Assembly (NCBI GenBank): GCA_904063045.1
Contig: CAJFCJ010000019.1
Coordinates: forward strand, 3,044,684 to 3,108,683
DNA from: Dimorphilus gyrociliatus
Taxonomy: Eukaryota; Annelida; Polychaeta; Dinophilidae
Direction: 5' to 3'
DNA length: 64,000 nucleotides
A program made the position numbers and the translations under genes. Positions 22,287-33,600 of this stretch are shown here, one piece after another (the first letter of the stretch is position 1; each line of letters begins with the position of its first letter). Under the pieces are notes generated by a model. The model did no database searches and had not been told where the DNA came from. It saw only the letters and a program-made list of their open reading frames with translations.

Positions 22287-22730
22287 ATGGCTAAAACCGA
22301 TAATAAAGTCGGCCCAACTGATTGCTATGCAAAATATCTCGAAACAATAAAGAATTCCTCAATGACAGTCAACGACCAAAGCACATTTTGTTCCCGCAGC
22401 CTATCACTCATTTGCTGTCTTATTGTCATGGGACTTTCTCTTGGAATAACTATCTTAATAATTGGTTCTAGAAAATCTCTGCAGGACTTGATAATAATCG
22501 GAAGTGGAGTTCTTATCTTAACTATAATTATGACTGTGATAGTCTTTGTGATAAAAATTAAAAGTGAATATACCAAGTGGAGAAAGAATGAGCGCGTTAG
22601 AAGACAAGCAATGGCTCCTTTTGTCAAAATTAGTGAAGAGACTATTACTTTAACAAAAAAGGTTAGAAATGTACAAAGTGCCGGTGTCGCCAGCGTATCT
22701 GCAATTACAGGAGAGGTCGTTGGTAACTGA
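22287..22730 (+). CDS. Orphan protein with two transmembrane segments, 147 aa
   Basis: I do not recognise a family. From ATG 22287 the frame gives 147 residues: a polar Cys-containing N-terminal part, TM1 at about 39-60 (LICCLIVMGLSLGITILIIG), a short polar loop, TM2 at about 67-90, a basic stop-transfer segment (YTKWRKNERVRRQ) and a soluble tail rich in Ser, Val and Thr. Both hydrophobic segments are clean and the basic flank is typical of a real membrane protein. The frame stays open upstream without an ATG to at least 22209, and an acceptor-like CCAG lies at 22197-22200, so a further 5' exon is possible. Confidence 0.5.
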   Translation: MAKTDNKVGPTDCYAKYLETIKNSSMTVNDQSTFCSRSLSLICCLIVMGLSLGITILIIGSRKSLQDLIIIGSGVLILTIIMTVIVFVIKIKSEYTKWRKNERVRRQAMAPFVKISEETITLTKKVRNVQSAGVASVSAITGEVVGN

Positions 22731-22952
22731 ACTAAATGTATTTATTTTTATGGAAGGCAATGAAATTGATGTATCGATAGTTCCTTTCTAAATATACTGT
22801 ATTTATAAATATATCGAATGAAATGAATTTTCTCAAATATATTATGAAACGAATATTATTATAGAATACATAGAATTGTATATTTACTGAAATTATAAAA
22901 TCAAAGTTTGCATTCGTCAAATAAATGTTCAAATGATTGATAGCGGCCATAT

Positions 22953-23831
22953 TTAAAAGTTAGCAAAATTGAAATGGGAGGGAATAGGAGGATTAGTAAA
23001 TGGAGTGAAGTCCATTGGCCGAGGCTGGGTTAAGTTGAGCGGAGCTGGTGTAGTTGATGACGGCACAAACGGCATTTGTAGTAATTGTAAAGGACCCCAT
23101 CGCTCCTCTGGATCATTTTGAGCGAACCAATTTGGCCGGCGATCATCTCGAATAGTTAAAAGAGCCTCGTCCTCTGACCGAGTAGTTGACGTCGATGATT
23201 CAGTAGTTGGTTCAATTAAGATGATGTCGGAACCAACATCCACATCAGAATGTTTGGCTTTTGGAAGATTTAAGGCAGCGCAAACAGAGCAATATAGTTT
23301 GTCGCACAAAGCACAATAAATATTGTAGTTATCTTTATGATGTTCGCAATCGACTGTTAACATCTGCTTCAGCGCTATCAATCTCGAAGATTTCATGGTT
23401 CCAATATATCTCATTGAATGGCCATTTCCTCGTTTTTCTTTTTTCGCTGGAATTATGTCAACGACCTGAATATCATCTTCTTCGTCATCCACTTTTCGCT
23501 TTTTTTTGCTTATTCTTCGTTCATCTACTTTCTTAACTTCAGCCAGGAGCTCCACAATCAAGCGGTTTCGGGGCAATTTTAATTGCCTACCTTCTGCCCC
23601 TAAAGCAGTAGGAATTTCTCGTTTACATTGTGGACAACAAGCCATACTTCTTCTTTCCACTTCTAACTGGTATCGAACATAATTAGAGACACAAGAGGCA
23701 CAATAGGTATGCTGACAGGGTAAAACCCTTGGATCTGTTAATAGTTCCAAGCAAATACTACATTCCAGATTCAGTTTGTTAACCTTTATTGTTACTCTAT
23801 CTGATTCTTCTCGCGAGTCTGCTAGAGCCAT
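22953..23831 (-). CDS. RING-finger/B-box protein, TRIM-like, 292 aa
   Basis: A single coding exon starts at ATG 23831, directly after a CTACAG acceptor; a 5'UTR exon ends at 24028 (CAG then GTAAGC), giving a 195 nt leader intron. The RING is C3HC4: Cys24, Cys27, Cys39, His41, Cys44, Cys47, Cys66, Cys69, which predicts E3 ubiquitin ligase activity. An acidic and lysine-rich linker (KKKRKVDDEEDD, nuclear-signal-like) leads to a B-box-type zinc module (CEHHKDNYNIYCALCDKLYC). After it there is no coiled coil, NHL or SPRY domain, only a Pro/Thr-rich tail ending FNFANF. It is therefore TRIM-like but truncated relative to the canonical RBCC layout. I cannot assign an orthologue. Confidence 0.78.
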   Translation of the reverse strand: MALADSREESDRVTIKVNKLNLECSICLELLTDPRVLPCQHTYCASCVSNYVRYQLEVERRSMACCPQCKREIPTALGAEGRQLKLPRNRLIVELLAEVKKVDERRISKKKRKVDDEEDDIQVVDIIPAKKEKRGNGHSMRYIGTMKSSRLIALKQMLTVDCEHHKDNYNIYCALCDKLYCSVCAALNLPKAKHSDVDVGSDIILIEPTTESSTSTTRSEDEALLTIRDDRRPNWFAQNDPEERWGPLQLLQMPFVPSSTTPAPLNLTQPRPMDFTPFTNPPIPSHFNFANF

Positions 23832-24201
23832 CTGTAGGTTGTTAAGTTATCTGTGATTAATGAAATTAATTTTATTTATGATTTTTACTAATGAATTGCG
23901 CACACGTCTGAATGAATCTTGAAGGTGAGACTTCAAGATTGAATAATTTCCCAGTTTTACCTCATTTAATTATGATACTATACGACACATTCTATGGCTA
24001 CTATTATAATACAAATATTTCGCTTACCTGTTCAAATAATAAAAGAATTTTCTTCTCAAGAGAATTATGCTGTCTTTAAAAGCTAAAATCTTAATAATCA
24101 TTCGAGAAAGACATAGCCGATCGGCCGTTATGAGGCTTTTCAAGTGTTCTCTCTTGTTCTGTTTTCTAAATCTCGCGAGATCTTAGTGCGAGACTGCGAG
24201 A
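23832..24201 (-). promoter_or_regulatory. 5'UTR intron and promoter of the RING/B-box gene, with TCTCGCGAGA cluster
   Basis: The leader intron spans 23832-24027. Upstream of the leader exon lies a second perfect TCTCGCGAGA palindrome at 24171-24180, followed by two GCGAGA half-sites (24188-24193 and 24196-24201). The spacing to the leader exon suits a core promoter. The rest of the gap to 24395 is AT-rich 3' flank of cathepsin F, with a short TA-rich run near 24322-24340. Confidence 0.6.
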
Positions 24202-24395
24202 ATTGATCAAGCAGCATCGCGCTTAAAATTCTGAATACATTAAAATCAAAATTTTTTTAAACCACGTTAAGTGTTTATTCACTTAAAAATCATAATTTTA
24301 GAAGACTAAATAATTTTTGTATATATATATACGATATATATAGTATAGTTTTAATTACAAAATTATTCTTATAAACGGAGATATATCAGTATGAT

Positions 24396-26376
24396 TTAAT
24401 AAATAATCGCTGAGCTACACATCTTGTTAAGCCCACAAACGCCGGCTCCACGATAAACCAAATAATATCCATGTTCACCCCAAGTTTTTCCCCAGCTGTT
24501 CTTTACTATCCAATAAGGTTCATCTGATAATATAGTTCTTTTATGGACACCATAGCCGACTATTAGAACACCATGATCCAAGCTGGAGGGATTGCAAAAT
24601 ATTTTCCACGGATGAGCCACGCCGCCCATATAGAACTGCATAGCAAAAGCATTTATGCCAATAGATATTGGCCCTTTAGAAACAAGCCATTGAGCCATCT
24701 CTTTTTCGTTACTCGTTATATTCAATCCGCCACTGACATCTACTTTAGCATCCGATTTTTTAAATTTACATTTCTCTCCAGATCCTTCATAAGGATATTG
24801 CGATTCTGTCTCTAACCCTCCAATACTTTTAATAGCCTCATATGCGTTAGAAGGTAAACCGCCGTTACATCCTTCATCTATTTTATCACAATCAACAAGT
24901 TCTTGTTCGGAGAAGGATAAAAGCTTTCCATGTTTTATGGCATATTGCCCTTCTATGTTACCGGTGGTGCTAAAAGCCCAGCAAGAGCCACACATGCCTT
25001 GATTCTTCACTTCAGTCACAGCATTATGAGTACGCCAGTCAAAAGAGGTTGGTACAGCGACGTTAGGGACAACTGCTTCCTTTAGTCGTGCGTCGAATGA
25101 TGTATTCCATCTAGAAGGAAGCATAAATTTTCCAAATTCTTCCTCTGAGAATAAATGAAAATCAGTATATAGAAAATTGAAAGAAAATTTGTACACACCT
25201 GTTAAATCAGCAAATTTCGTAGGACCATAAATAGCAGAACCCTTATCCATTGCTTGCAATATTTCAATTTTTTTCATATTGTCATAGAATATCTTATGTC
25301 TCATTTCTTCCTCTATTGAAATTTTTATGTCATAAAGAAAATAAAGGAAGAAAATTGAAAATTATATTACCTTTAATGCTGGAATAAGTTTTACCATGTT
25401 CTTTCTTGAAAGTTTCAAACAGATCTGTATTTACCTATTAAAAACCTATTAGATAAATATTGAAAGCATGTTAAAAAATCTTACATCTCTTGCTTTCAAT
25501 TTCCATTTGAGACATTGCACACTTTTCCCTCTTAGAAACGAATATTTTTCTTTAAGCCAAGCTTGATGTAAGATTTCCGCATAACATTCTTTTATAGGGG
25601 AATCAAGTGTGACCTTTAAGCATTCGTCATTAACGTTCTGTCGATTTTTTCTACATTTCGTTGAAATGATATGAAAGCGAATTTTGTACAATACGCCGTT
25701 AACAACTTGTTTCGTTGCCCTATCGATATTAGCCAGAACTTGGGTATAGAGGGAATTTGATTCTAAGTTGTGAATCTTAACAGCAAAAGCTACTGCCTTT
25801 TTAACACTTTCTTCCTCCACATCAGCCTCGTCCTCTCCTCCGATTAAGTGCTGTTGATTATGACTTTGGACGAAGTTTGGGGGAGAGCATATAGTTTCTA
25901 TACTTTGTTCTGGAGCACCTCCAAAAAGCAAATCGCTTACTCTGATATTTGCTGAGCATTTTCGAATCTGAAAATGATATTAAAGATATTAATGCTGTGA
26001 TGGTACTTTGTTTATAAGGACAAACCGATTTGGTTGCACAAAGTGCAGTTGATATCACATCTTTTGAACAACTTGTTTCATGAACTGTAAATTTTACTTT
26101 CCATAGCTCAGCTAAAACACCCTGTATGAAATAATTATGTCTGTTAAGTATTTCACTCATTAACTATCAAAAATATACATGTTTTTTGATGATTGATATA
26201 TTGTCCAACTTTAAAGCATTTTCGATCTTGTGTTCATCTGCCCATTTTGTCAAAGCAGTGCGGGCAAGTCTCTCGGCTAGTAATTTTTTGCCTGCCTCAG
26301 TCAATCCATATGATGATACCGTTAAAAGGGAAAGAACAGCTAAAAATATCCACTGCGCAATCTTTGTGGACGCCAT
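24396..26376 (-). CDS. CTSF: Cathepsin F-like papain-family protease with cystatin-like prodomain
   Basis: Coding exons (complement) 26179..26376, 26026..26121, 25485..25967, 25371..25434, 25199..25312, 24396..25144, giving 567 aa. A signal peptide (MASTKIAQWIFLAVLSLL) is followed by cystatin-like sequence (GVLAELWKVKFTVHETSC; a second Cys-containing unit in the large exon), an I29 prodomain and a C1A peptidase starting near FDWRTHNAV. The catalytic triad is visible: Cys373 in MCGSCWAF, His509 in LDHGVLIVGYG, Asn534 in VKNSWG. The SEQELVDCD and GCNGGLPSNAYEAI blocks and the cystatin-like extension identify cathepsin F, a lysosomal cysteine protease. The last intron (25145-25198) is 54 nt, stop-free and a multiple of three, so naive reading inserts 18 residues. 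Confidence 0.92.
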
Positions 26377-26704
26377 CTTCTCTGCTCTAAAATTTACTGA
26401 TTCAAGAATTTTACAAATGGCCGACGTAATAATCCTTTTACTGCCATTTTGAGTTTCTGATAGAGCAAACAATATAAATAGCTTTCTCAAATTTTGATTA
26501 GAATCAAAACAATTGCGCAAGGATTCAAGATCGTATTGAGTTTTTAGACAGTTTTTATTTCTGTGGAAACGAATAAAATACTGCTAGTAATTTCACTAAG
26601 ACGATGTAAAACAATAAAGATAGCCTATATTTTTAAGTCGCAGGCTAGTATGATTTTGTGTATCTTTCGTGCAAAACAATAGTAACAAATTAAAAACAAA
26701 ATTT
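26377..26704. other. Spacer between cathepsin F and MXRA7
   Basis: 328 bp holding the cathepsin F promoter/5'UTR and the 3' end of MXRA7, both minus strand. The cathepsin frame stays open upstream of its ATG to about 26520 with another in-frame Met, but the ATG at 26376 starts the signal peptide directly. Confidence 0.5.
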
Positions 26705-27239
26705 TTACATATACAGAGACATTTGATTGCGCATATCTTCTATAGAGCCAACGCCAAATCTATCTTGATCCTTTTCCATTAGTTTGAAAATTTCTTCCAA
26801 TTGCTTTCTTTGCATATCCTGCTCTTCTTTTAGCTGTTCTTTAGTTAAGCCTTTCTCGATGGTTTCTTTAGCCAAACGTTGTTGGGTTTTTTTTACTTGA
26901 GCTGGGATGTGTCCGCAAAACTCCACGGGATCTTGTTCTAATTTCTTACTATCTTTGATCTCTGTATAATAAGGAAATTTATTCTTAAAAAGAAATAAGT
27001 CATTATGGAAATTAACCTGCTTTCGTATCTTCACCAATTGGCCATTTTTCCACCTTTCCAATCGGTTTCGAAGTTTGTTCTTTTTTTTCTTTTGTCAGAC
27101 GTTTTATAACGTTTTGAGAAATTTTCCACATAACAATTGTGAACAACAAAGTAAATATTGCAGAGGCACTATATAAAAAGGTTTGTGTTGGGGAAATCTC
27201 AAAAATAGCAGAAAAATTCATGGAGAAAAAATTGGACAT
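26705..27239 (-). CDS. MXRA7: MXRA7-like single-pass membrane protein
   Basis: Coding exons (complement) 27017..27239 and 26705..26961, giving 159 aa. A transmembrane helix lies near residues 18-43 (SASAIFTLLFTIVMWKI), then a lysine-rich linker and a conserved C-terminal helix: GLTKEQLKEEQDMQRKQL followed by EEIFKLMEKDQDRFG. That block closely resembles the C-terminus of matrix-remodelling-associated protein 7 (MTKEELEEEQ...IFKLMKDN as I remember it). The molecular role of the family is poorly known. The gene is head-to-head with PIGT, 246 bp from ATG to ATG. Confidence 0.7.
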
Positions 27240-27485
27240 GATAAATATTTGTGATGGAGATAAAATTAATAAATAAAGTTAGTTTCGTATTATTTTCCAA
27301 TCTTCATAGTTTTAATCAAATATGGATATATTTTTTTAAGTATTGTCAGCATAAAACTTTTTGATGCTTCCTTCGAAATAAAAATAAAAATTTCGAAAAT
27401 AAATGGAATTTATAAGCTCCATCTCTCGCAATAAAAAATACCGGTAGCCAATGCCTGACATTGTTTGAAATATAACATAAATAAG
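27240..27485. promoter_or_regulatory. Shared divergent promoter of MXRA7 and PIGT
   Basis: 246 bp between two diverging start codons. A TCTCGC half-site lies near 27423-27428, resembling half of the palindrome seen elsewhere in the window. Confidence 0.5.
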
Positions 27486-29848
27486 ATGATTTTGAGAATT
27501 TTAATTTTTTATACCGTTCTGAATCTTTTACATTCTACTTATGTTGTCAGAGATAAAAACAATGAAGAGCTGTTTATACAACCTCTTCCTACAGGACATG
27601 TCTATAATCACTTTCAGTTTACAACAACACTGGATGCTGAACTGAGCGATAATAGCGCTTGTAAGTAAATTTACGGAGATTTGTATTGGCGATTGACTAA
27701 CCTCTGTTCTCTTGAATTTTAGTTCAACATGTGAGATTATTTCCGAAAGCTTTAGCAGAAATAATAAGTGCCTATAAAATCCAAGAGTTGCATCTGTCTC
27801 TAAGTCACGGTCTGTGGAGACATGAAAAATGGGGTTATCCATTAAGGCCAGCTCCTCCTGGAGCAGAACTAGCTGTATGGTTTGAAGATGGAGTGAAAAA
27901 GTCAGTTTTTCTTTATTTAAATTTTACTGTAAATTTACAGTTTTTGTTAAATTCAGTGTTGATCAACAATGGAAAAGTTTTCGAAACGTTCTTGCAGGAA
28001 TGTTTTGTGCATCTCTTAATTTTATGGATACGAAATCCACTGCTATACCAAAGTTTTCTTTCAGGCCTTATGGCGTTACATCTGCTTTTTACGATAGACA
28101 TATCGTTTCTCAATCAAAAAATTTAAGGTATTCAGCATTACCCAGAGAAACTGTTTGTACAGAAAATTTAACACCTTGGAAAAAGCTGCTTCCATGTGGT
28201 GATAAAGTAATTGATAAATTTCGCATATATTTTTGTTATTAATAAAAAATTCTTCATTCAGTTTGGTTTAGGGACCCTGTTGAATGCTCGAAAACTATAC
28301 GACAGTCATTATCATTCTTTATCGGTTGATTTTAGACCAATATGCAGGGTAAATTTATTACTATTTTTAACTCTTTACAATTATACATATTGTATCTTAC
28401 AATAGAATGAATCGTGTCTATCAACAAGTTTGGAGTTGACATTTAGTTTGGCAGTAGTTTTTAATATAGTCGATCACGGAAACCGACCTGGTAAGGAATC
28501 ATTACAATGTATTTGTAAATTTGACACAAATGATTGTTATCAGATTGGTCGTTGAGGGATATGTTTTCCCATAGCTTGAGATCAACATGTCCTTTATCCT
28601 CGTCCAGTAAATTGATTGTGGACGTATCTCAAAACAAAGTAATACTATTAACCTTAATATTAATAAAGACTGTATAACGTTTATTGACAAACTCTGACAG
28701 ACCTTGGAATATTTTTTCAACCTAAGCCCAGCACCAAGTTCTTATTTTACAAAAAATATTGGTCATGAAACATTCAAGTACGCCGTTTATGACTTAAAGA
28801 ATCATTTACAAAACAACAATATTCTGAATGTTCTTGCCAAGTATAATAGAAAAATATTTCGGAAAAAAACTACCAGTCCAACTTTAGTTGTTCAAACGTA
28901 TCAAACAGGCTAGTAATATAACGGGAAAATATTCAATGTTCAAAGTGCATATATGCTATTTAACAGGATATGGAGAGGAGCGTGGAGGCGTAACTACAGT
29001 TATACATAATAATGGTGACAAAGACAGAATTATTGTTTTTCTACAAATAATCCCTTGGTATTTAAGGGTTTACTTTCATACTCTAACTTATAGAACTTAT
29101 TGGGACTCAAATTTATTGGGAAATAGCTCTCGAATAAGACCTCGTAAGCTTAATATGAGAAATTTTACTAAAGCTATTAAATTTATTAATATTATTTTTT
29201 TGTAGTAAAACAAGTTTTCACACCGGGAAAAGATCGCTCAAAGGTCTGCTCAATAGAAGCTGTTCTACAATTACCTCCAAATACAATAACTAAGATACAC
29301 TTTGAACTTGAAAGAGTTCTACTCAGATGGACAGAGTATCCCCCAGACGCCCATCATGGATTCTACATCAATTCTCCAATTATAACTTCTTACGTTAATA
29401 GCATAGAGTACCCGTTATATTTAAGAAGATCTTCTAATTCTTTATCAGAAACCTTGTAAGTTTTCACTCATAGTACAAGGAATTGGTTTTATTTTTTTTT
29501 CCACTTAGGCTGAAAAATGAATCCGATTTCGAAACTAAAACTTTGTTGCGTATTTACTCAGAGAGTTTGCTTATGATTTTACCAACTCCCGATTTTTCAA
29601 TGCCATATAATGTTATATGCTTAGCTTGTACAGTTGTTGCTATTGGTAAGTCTGGATTTACTTGTTGCATTAAGAACAATGTTAAATAAGATTTTTCAGG
29701 ATTTGGATCAGTGCATAATGTCACAACAAGATTATTGGTCATGGTTGATCCAGATAAACCGCATACTCCCATTGGACACTTTCGACATACAATTACTAAG
29801 AAATTTAAAGAAATTAAGGGAAAATTTCTAGCTGGTAGAACTGGATAA
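27486..29848 (+). CDS. PIGT: GPI transamidase subunit PIG-T
   Basis: Eleven coding exons: 27486..27660, 27723..27900, 27957..28206, 28262..28348, 28406..28490, 28544..28638, 28701..28908, 28967..29143, 29206..29455, 29509..29645, 29700..29848, giving 596 aa (human 578). PIG-T is the luminal ER subunit of the complex that attaches GPI anchors to proteins. Signature blocks: [88 protein letters not shown] and [22 protein letters not shown], the last being the C-terminal membrane helix. A signal peptide starts at ATG 27486. The intron after exon 7 needs a GC donor (CAG then GCTAGT, 28909-28910) to keep frame with [11 protein letters not shown], a GC-AG intron. Confidence 0.94.
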
Positions 29849-30602
29849 CTAGCATAAATAATGTGTAATAACTCTTGTGATCATCTTCAATTGCTGAAGT
29901 GACTAATTTATATCAATAACTAAAATTAGACAATTTTCCAAAATGTCCAACTTGTTCTCATCTTTCACTTATTTTTATTTATTTTCACGCTCTCAGTAAA
30001 CCGTTAGGGAGTATTCGAGTTTTTATTTCATTGATTTGAAAATTATTCTTTTATTAAATGTCCTTTCGAGTTAGAAAATTCTATGCACAAAAACATTTTC
30101 ATAAAGACAAGCACAGAAGACTTAGCATTCCGATGAACATGCAAACAACAAATTTACATATGACGAAAAATGTTTATAAAACAATTATAGTTAAGGACAT
30201 GTTCTAATATTAGATTGAGATACCATATCCTTTCAAACTGATCCAACATTTCTCTTATAAATTTGCAATAATTACATAAATATATTTGGATAACGCTCTG
30301 ACTATACATGAGTAAAACACAAAAGAGCTAATGCCTAAGCGCTTCTCAATGAAACTCTCAATTAAATAGACTTCTGCAGAAAATCAATAATTTGGTAGCC
30401 ATAAGTTGATTGGAAGATCGCATGCGCCGAAAATGATAATTAAAGGAATGCGCAAACAACTCTCAAATAAAAGTACTAAATTTTCAAATTATTCAAATTG
30501 AGGCAAGATAACACGACATATCGTCACAAAAACCTGTCGAATGATAATAGAATACAACACAAACCTTCACAACCCTATTATTATTTAAAGCTCAGTAATC
30601 AC
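29849..30602. other. Convergent spacer between PIGT and PRKAR1
   Basis: 754 bp of AT-rich 3' flanking sequence of both genes. No ORF, RNA or repeat recognised. Confidence 0.6.
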
Positions 30603-33600
30603 TCAAACTGACAAACTAACATAGCTATTATACTGTGCTATATTTCTCTTCAGAATATCCGAACAGGGTCCCAGAACTCTTTCGAACCGGGATCTATCTA
30701 AACGAACGCATTTTAACTGCCCTTTAGCAATTACTGTTGCTGCCCTTGGCCTATCAAGTAAAAGCGCAATTTCGCCGAAATAATCGCTAGGACCTAAGAG
30801 GTAAAAGAATTATAAGGATATTTCATGAAAAAAAATTTAAGTAGTAACCTAATCGGCCAACTTCAATTGGCTCTTCATTGTCTGATTTTCGTTGCAATAC
30901 AATTGCTTGACCTTCTGTAATGATGAAAAAGTCTTCACCGGGTTCGCCTTGCCTTACGATTTCTTGGCCATCTTCAAATTGAATCTTTTCCAGCGCGTCT
31001 GCAATCGTCATTCTCTCCCACTTATCCAAACTTTCTAAAATAGACACCTTAGACAGAAATTCGTCGTACATTTTTCGCTTTCTGATAGTCGAGCCCTATT
31101 TAAGTTAGAATTCATTGAAGATATATTTATTATTTTTGAAAATTTTTTTGAATTACCATAAGAATACGTCGATAGGAATCTCTGTCAATTCCCCATAATT
31201 TAACATCATTTTTTGCTTTAACTGTTGCAGCTCTAGGAGTACCGTAAATAAGTGCTAACTCTCCAAAACTTGCACCTTCCCCTATTGTACTGACATATTC
31301 ACCATTAACATAAATCTGTATTAAGTATAAACTGTTGAAAATGTTATTTAAAAATGAGTAGAACAGCTTACATCAACTTCACCCTGATCAATAATGTAGA
31401 AGTTATCTCCATCGTCGCCTGTAATCAAAGTTCACGCTGGTTTCTATTATTCGACGATTATTCAAAAGGCTTACCTTGCTGTATAATAACTTCATCAGAG
31501 TGTCTGTTGACTGGGAACATGGCATCAAATATATCACTGTAAAGAAACCAATCAGTTAGTACATTTCATATAAATATCTTAAGAAAATCAACCTTCTCTC
31601 TGTATCATCCAAATGAGCGAACAATACATTTCTTTGAATGGCTTTAGAAAGAGCAGCCATAGTTTTATAATCTTTGGGAACAACCTGACAAAAAACTTAT
31701 ATAGAATGATATAAAATCTCATTATTAGATAAATTCACCTTTTTTACATATGTAGCTGCATCCTCTTCTGTATACACCTCGGCTGACACAGCACCTCGTC
31801 TTGTTCGTTTCTGATCGTAGATTTAAAGCTAATTAAAATGAGGATTCAAGATTAAAAATGTAAATCGTACAGTTTTCGTTTGCTGCATGTGGGCAACCCG
31901 TTCTTCATCCTCATCGCTGACAGTGTCAGTTTGTTTGGCCTGCGCTGGTGGAGTTTGTGTAACCAAAGTTTCTTTCTTTGCCTCTTCCTATATTTATTAA
32001 TGAAGACAATTATATTAAATGATAATTTAAAGCATAAATGAAACTAGAGAAAGCAAAAAAAAATTTGTTTGAAAATATAAATGCAGCACTAAACCTTTGT
32101 ATTATAACTTCGGATCTCTTACTTTTATGCTACTCGAATTATAACTTGACCTTTCAACGCTAGACAGCAATCAATCTTAAATTATCCTCAAACTTTGCCC
32201 CTTTACTTAAATTATAACAAAACTAATTATAAAAGATAAAAGCAGCAGACGGCGTTTTAAACAGAAATCGTTTTTAAATATTCTAGATGGCGCTCTTAAG
32301 GTGATATCATTTTTCAAAGTTGCTTTTTCAAACAATATATGTAAGATAAGGTTATAGCAAGCATTTTAATGTTCTCATTATAACTATATAATTCTTTAAA
32401 GTTTTCTTATAAACATTGTAAATTTAAAATGGCGCTGGGAAATGCACTCCTACTAGATTGACCTTTCGTCAACGGCTTGCTCATTAAATAGCTTCAGGCT
32501 GAAAATAATTAGTTTCTGAGAGAAAAAAACGAGACAATTTTTTTGGAGAAAACAACTTGACCAGTAAGATCAATCAAATGATCGAGTTGATTTTATTCCA
32601 CATATTTCTCACCAGTTTTAGGTCTACATTCGCGTCTGATATCAATCTTCAAATGGAGTTTCTAATTATCTCGGTTTCGCCTGTTTCCTCTTCAGGCGTT
32701 TAAGAATAATTTCCTCTCCTTGCTCTTTTTCTACAAATTTGCTCTCTGAATGAAGTTTTTAGTTTGATGTATAAGATTTTTTTTCAAATATTCCATCTAA
32801 TTGTCAATTCTTTTATTCTTTTTTTAAAATGGGCTATTTGAGCCATAAAATCACTTATGCTGCTATTGAATAAAGGCTTTTAACTGTTTCTTGTATTACA
32901 ACTGAGGGAAGTCGTTCATTTTCCTTTCCTCAATGCAATAAAAGCGATAGCAGAAAATACAGTTAAATATATCCAGGCTTTAATTATCTAACGTATTATC
33001 AAGTCTGGCAACATTTCTTTTTATCAGCAATTTTACGATCGATCATTATCCAAAATTGCTCAAGAGACAAACAGACAAAACGGTCGGCTACTTATTGATT
33101 TTGCCCAGCTTCACTCCCACCAGAACGTATAAAAATTTACAATATCTAGAGTACGCACCTCGTCTGGCGCTTCGTTTTCTTTTGCTTCCACTTCTTCTCT
33201 CGTTTTTCTCGAAAATTTTAAGTTAATCCTAGATGCTAAATTATTCCCAGCATTTGTTGTATCTGTTTTCAACTTATCCAACCTATTGCCCATATTTTAA
33301 ATGCGGTAAAACCTCAGAATGATCGATACATGCCGTCAATATTCCGGAGATATACTAACAAAACTGCAATAGAGAGCGTTGCTGTCTGTAACAGTCCGGC
33401 AGCAGCAGCAGCCGAGAATTTATCATCGCGTCGCTACGTTACTGCCTTCTAACAAACACCGTTCGATAAAAACGGGATAAGAAACAGAAATTACAATTAC
33501 ACCTGAATGATTTAGAGATGTTATTTAAGATATACGTGCTAAATTAAGTATTTTGTTATAGGTGCTTATGATAGCGTATCACGGCCTATTTTGCTGGAGA

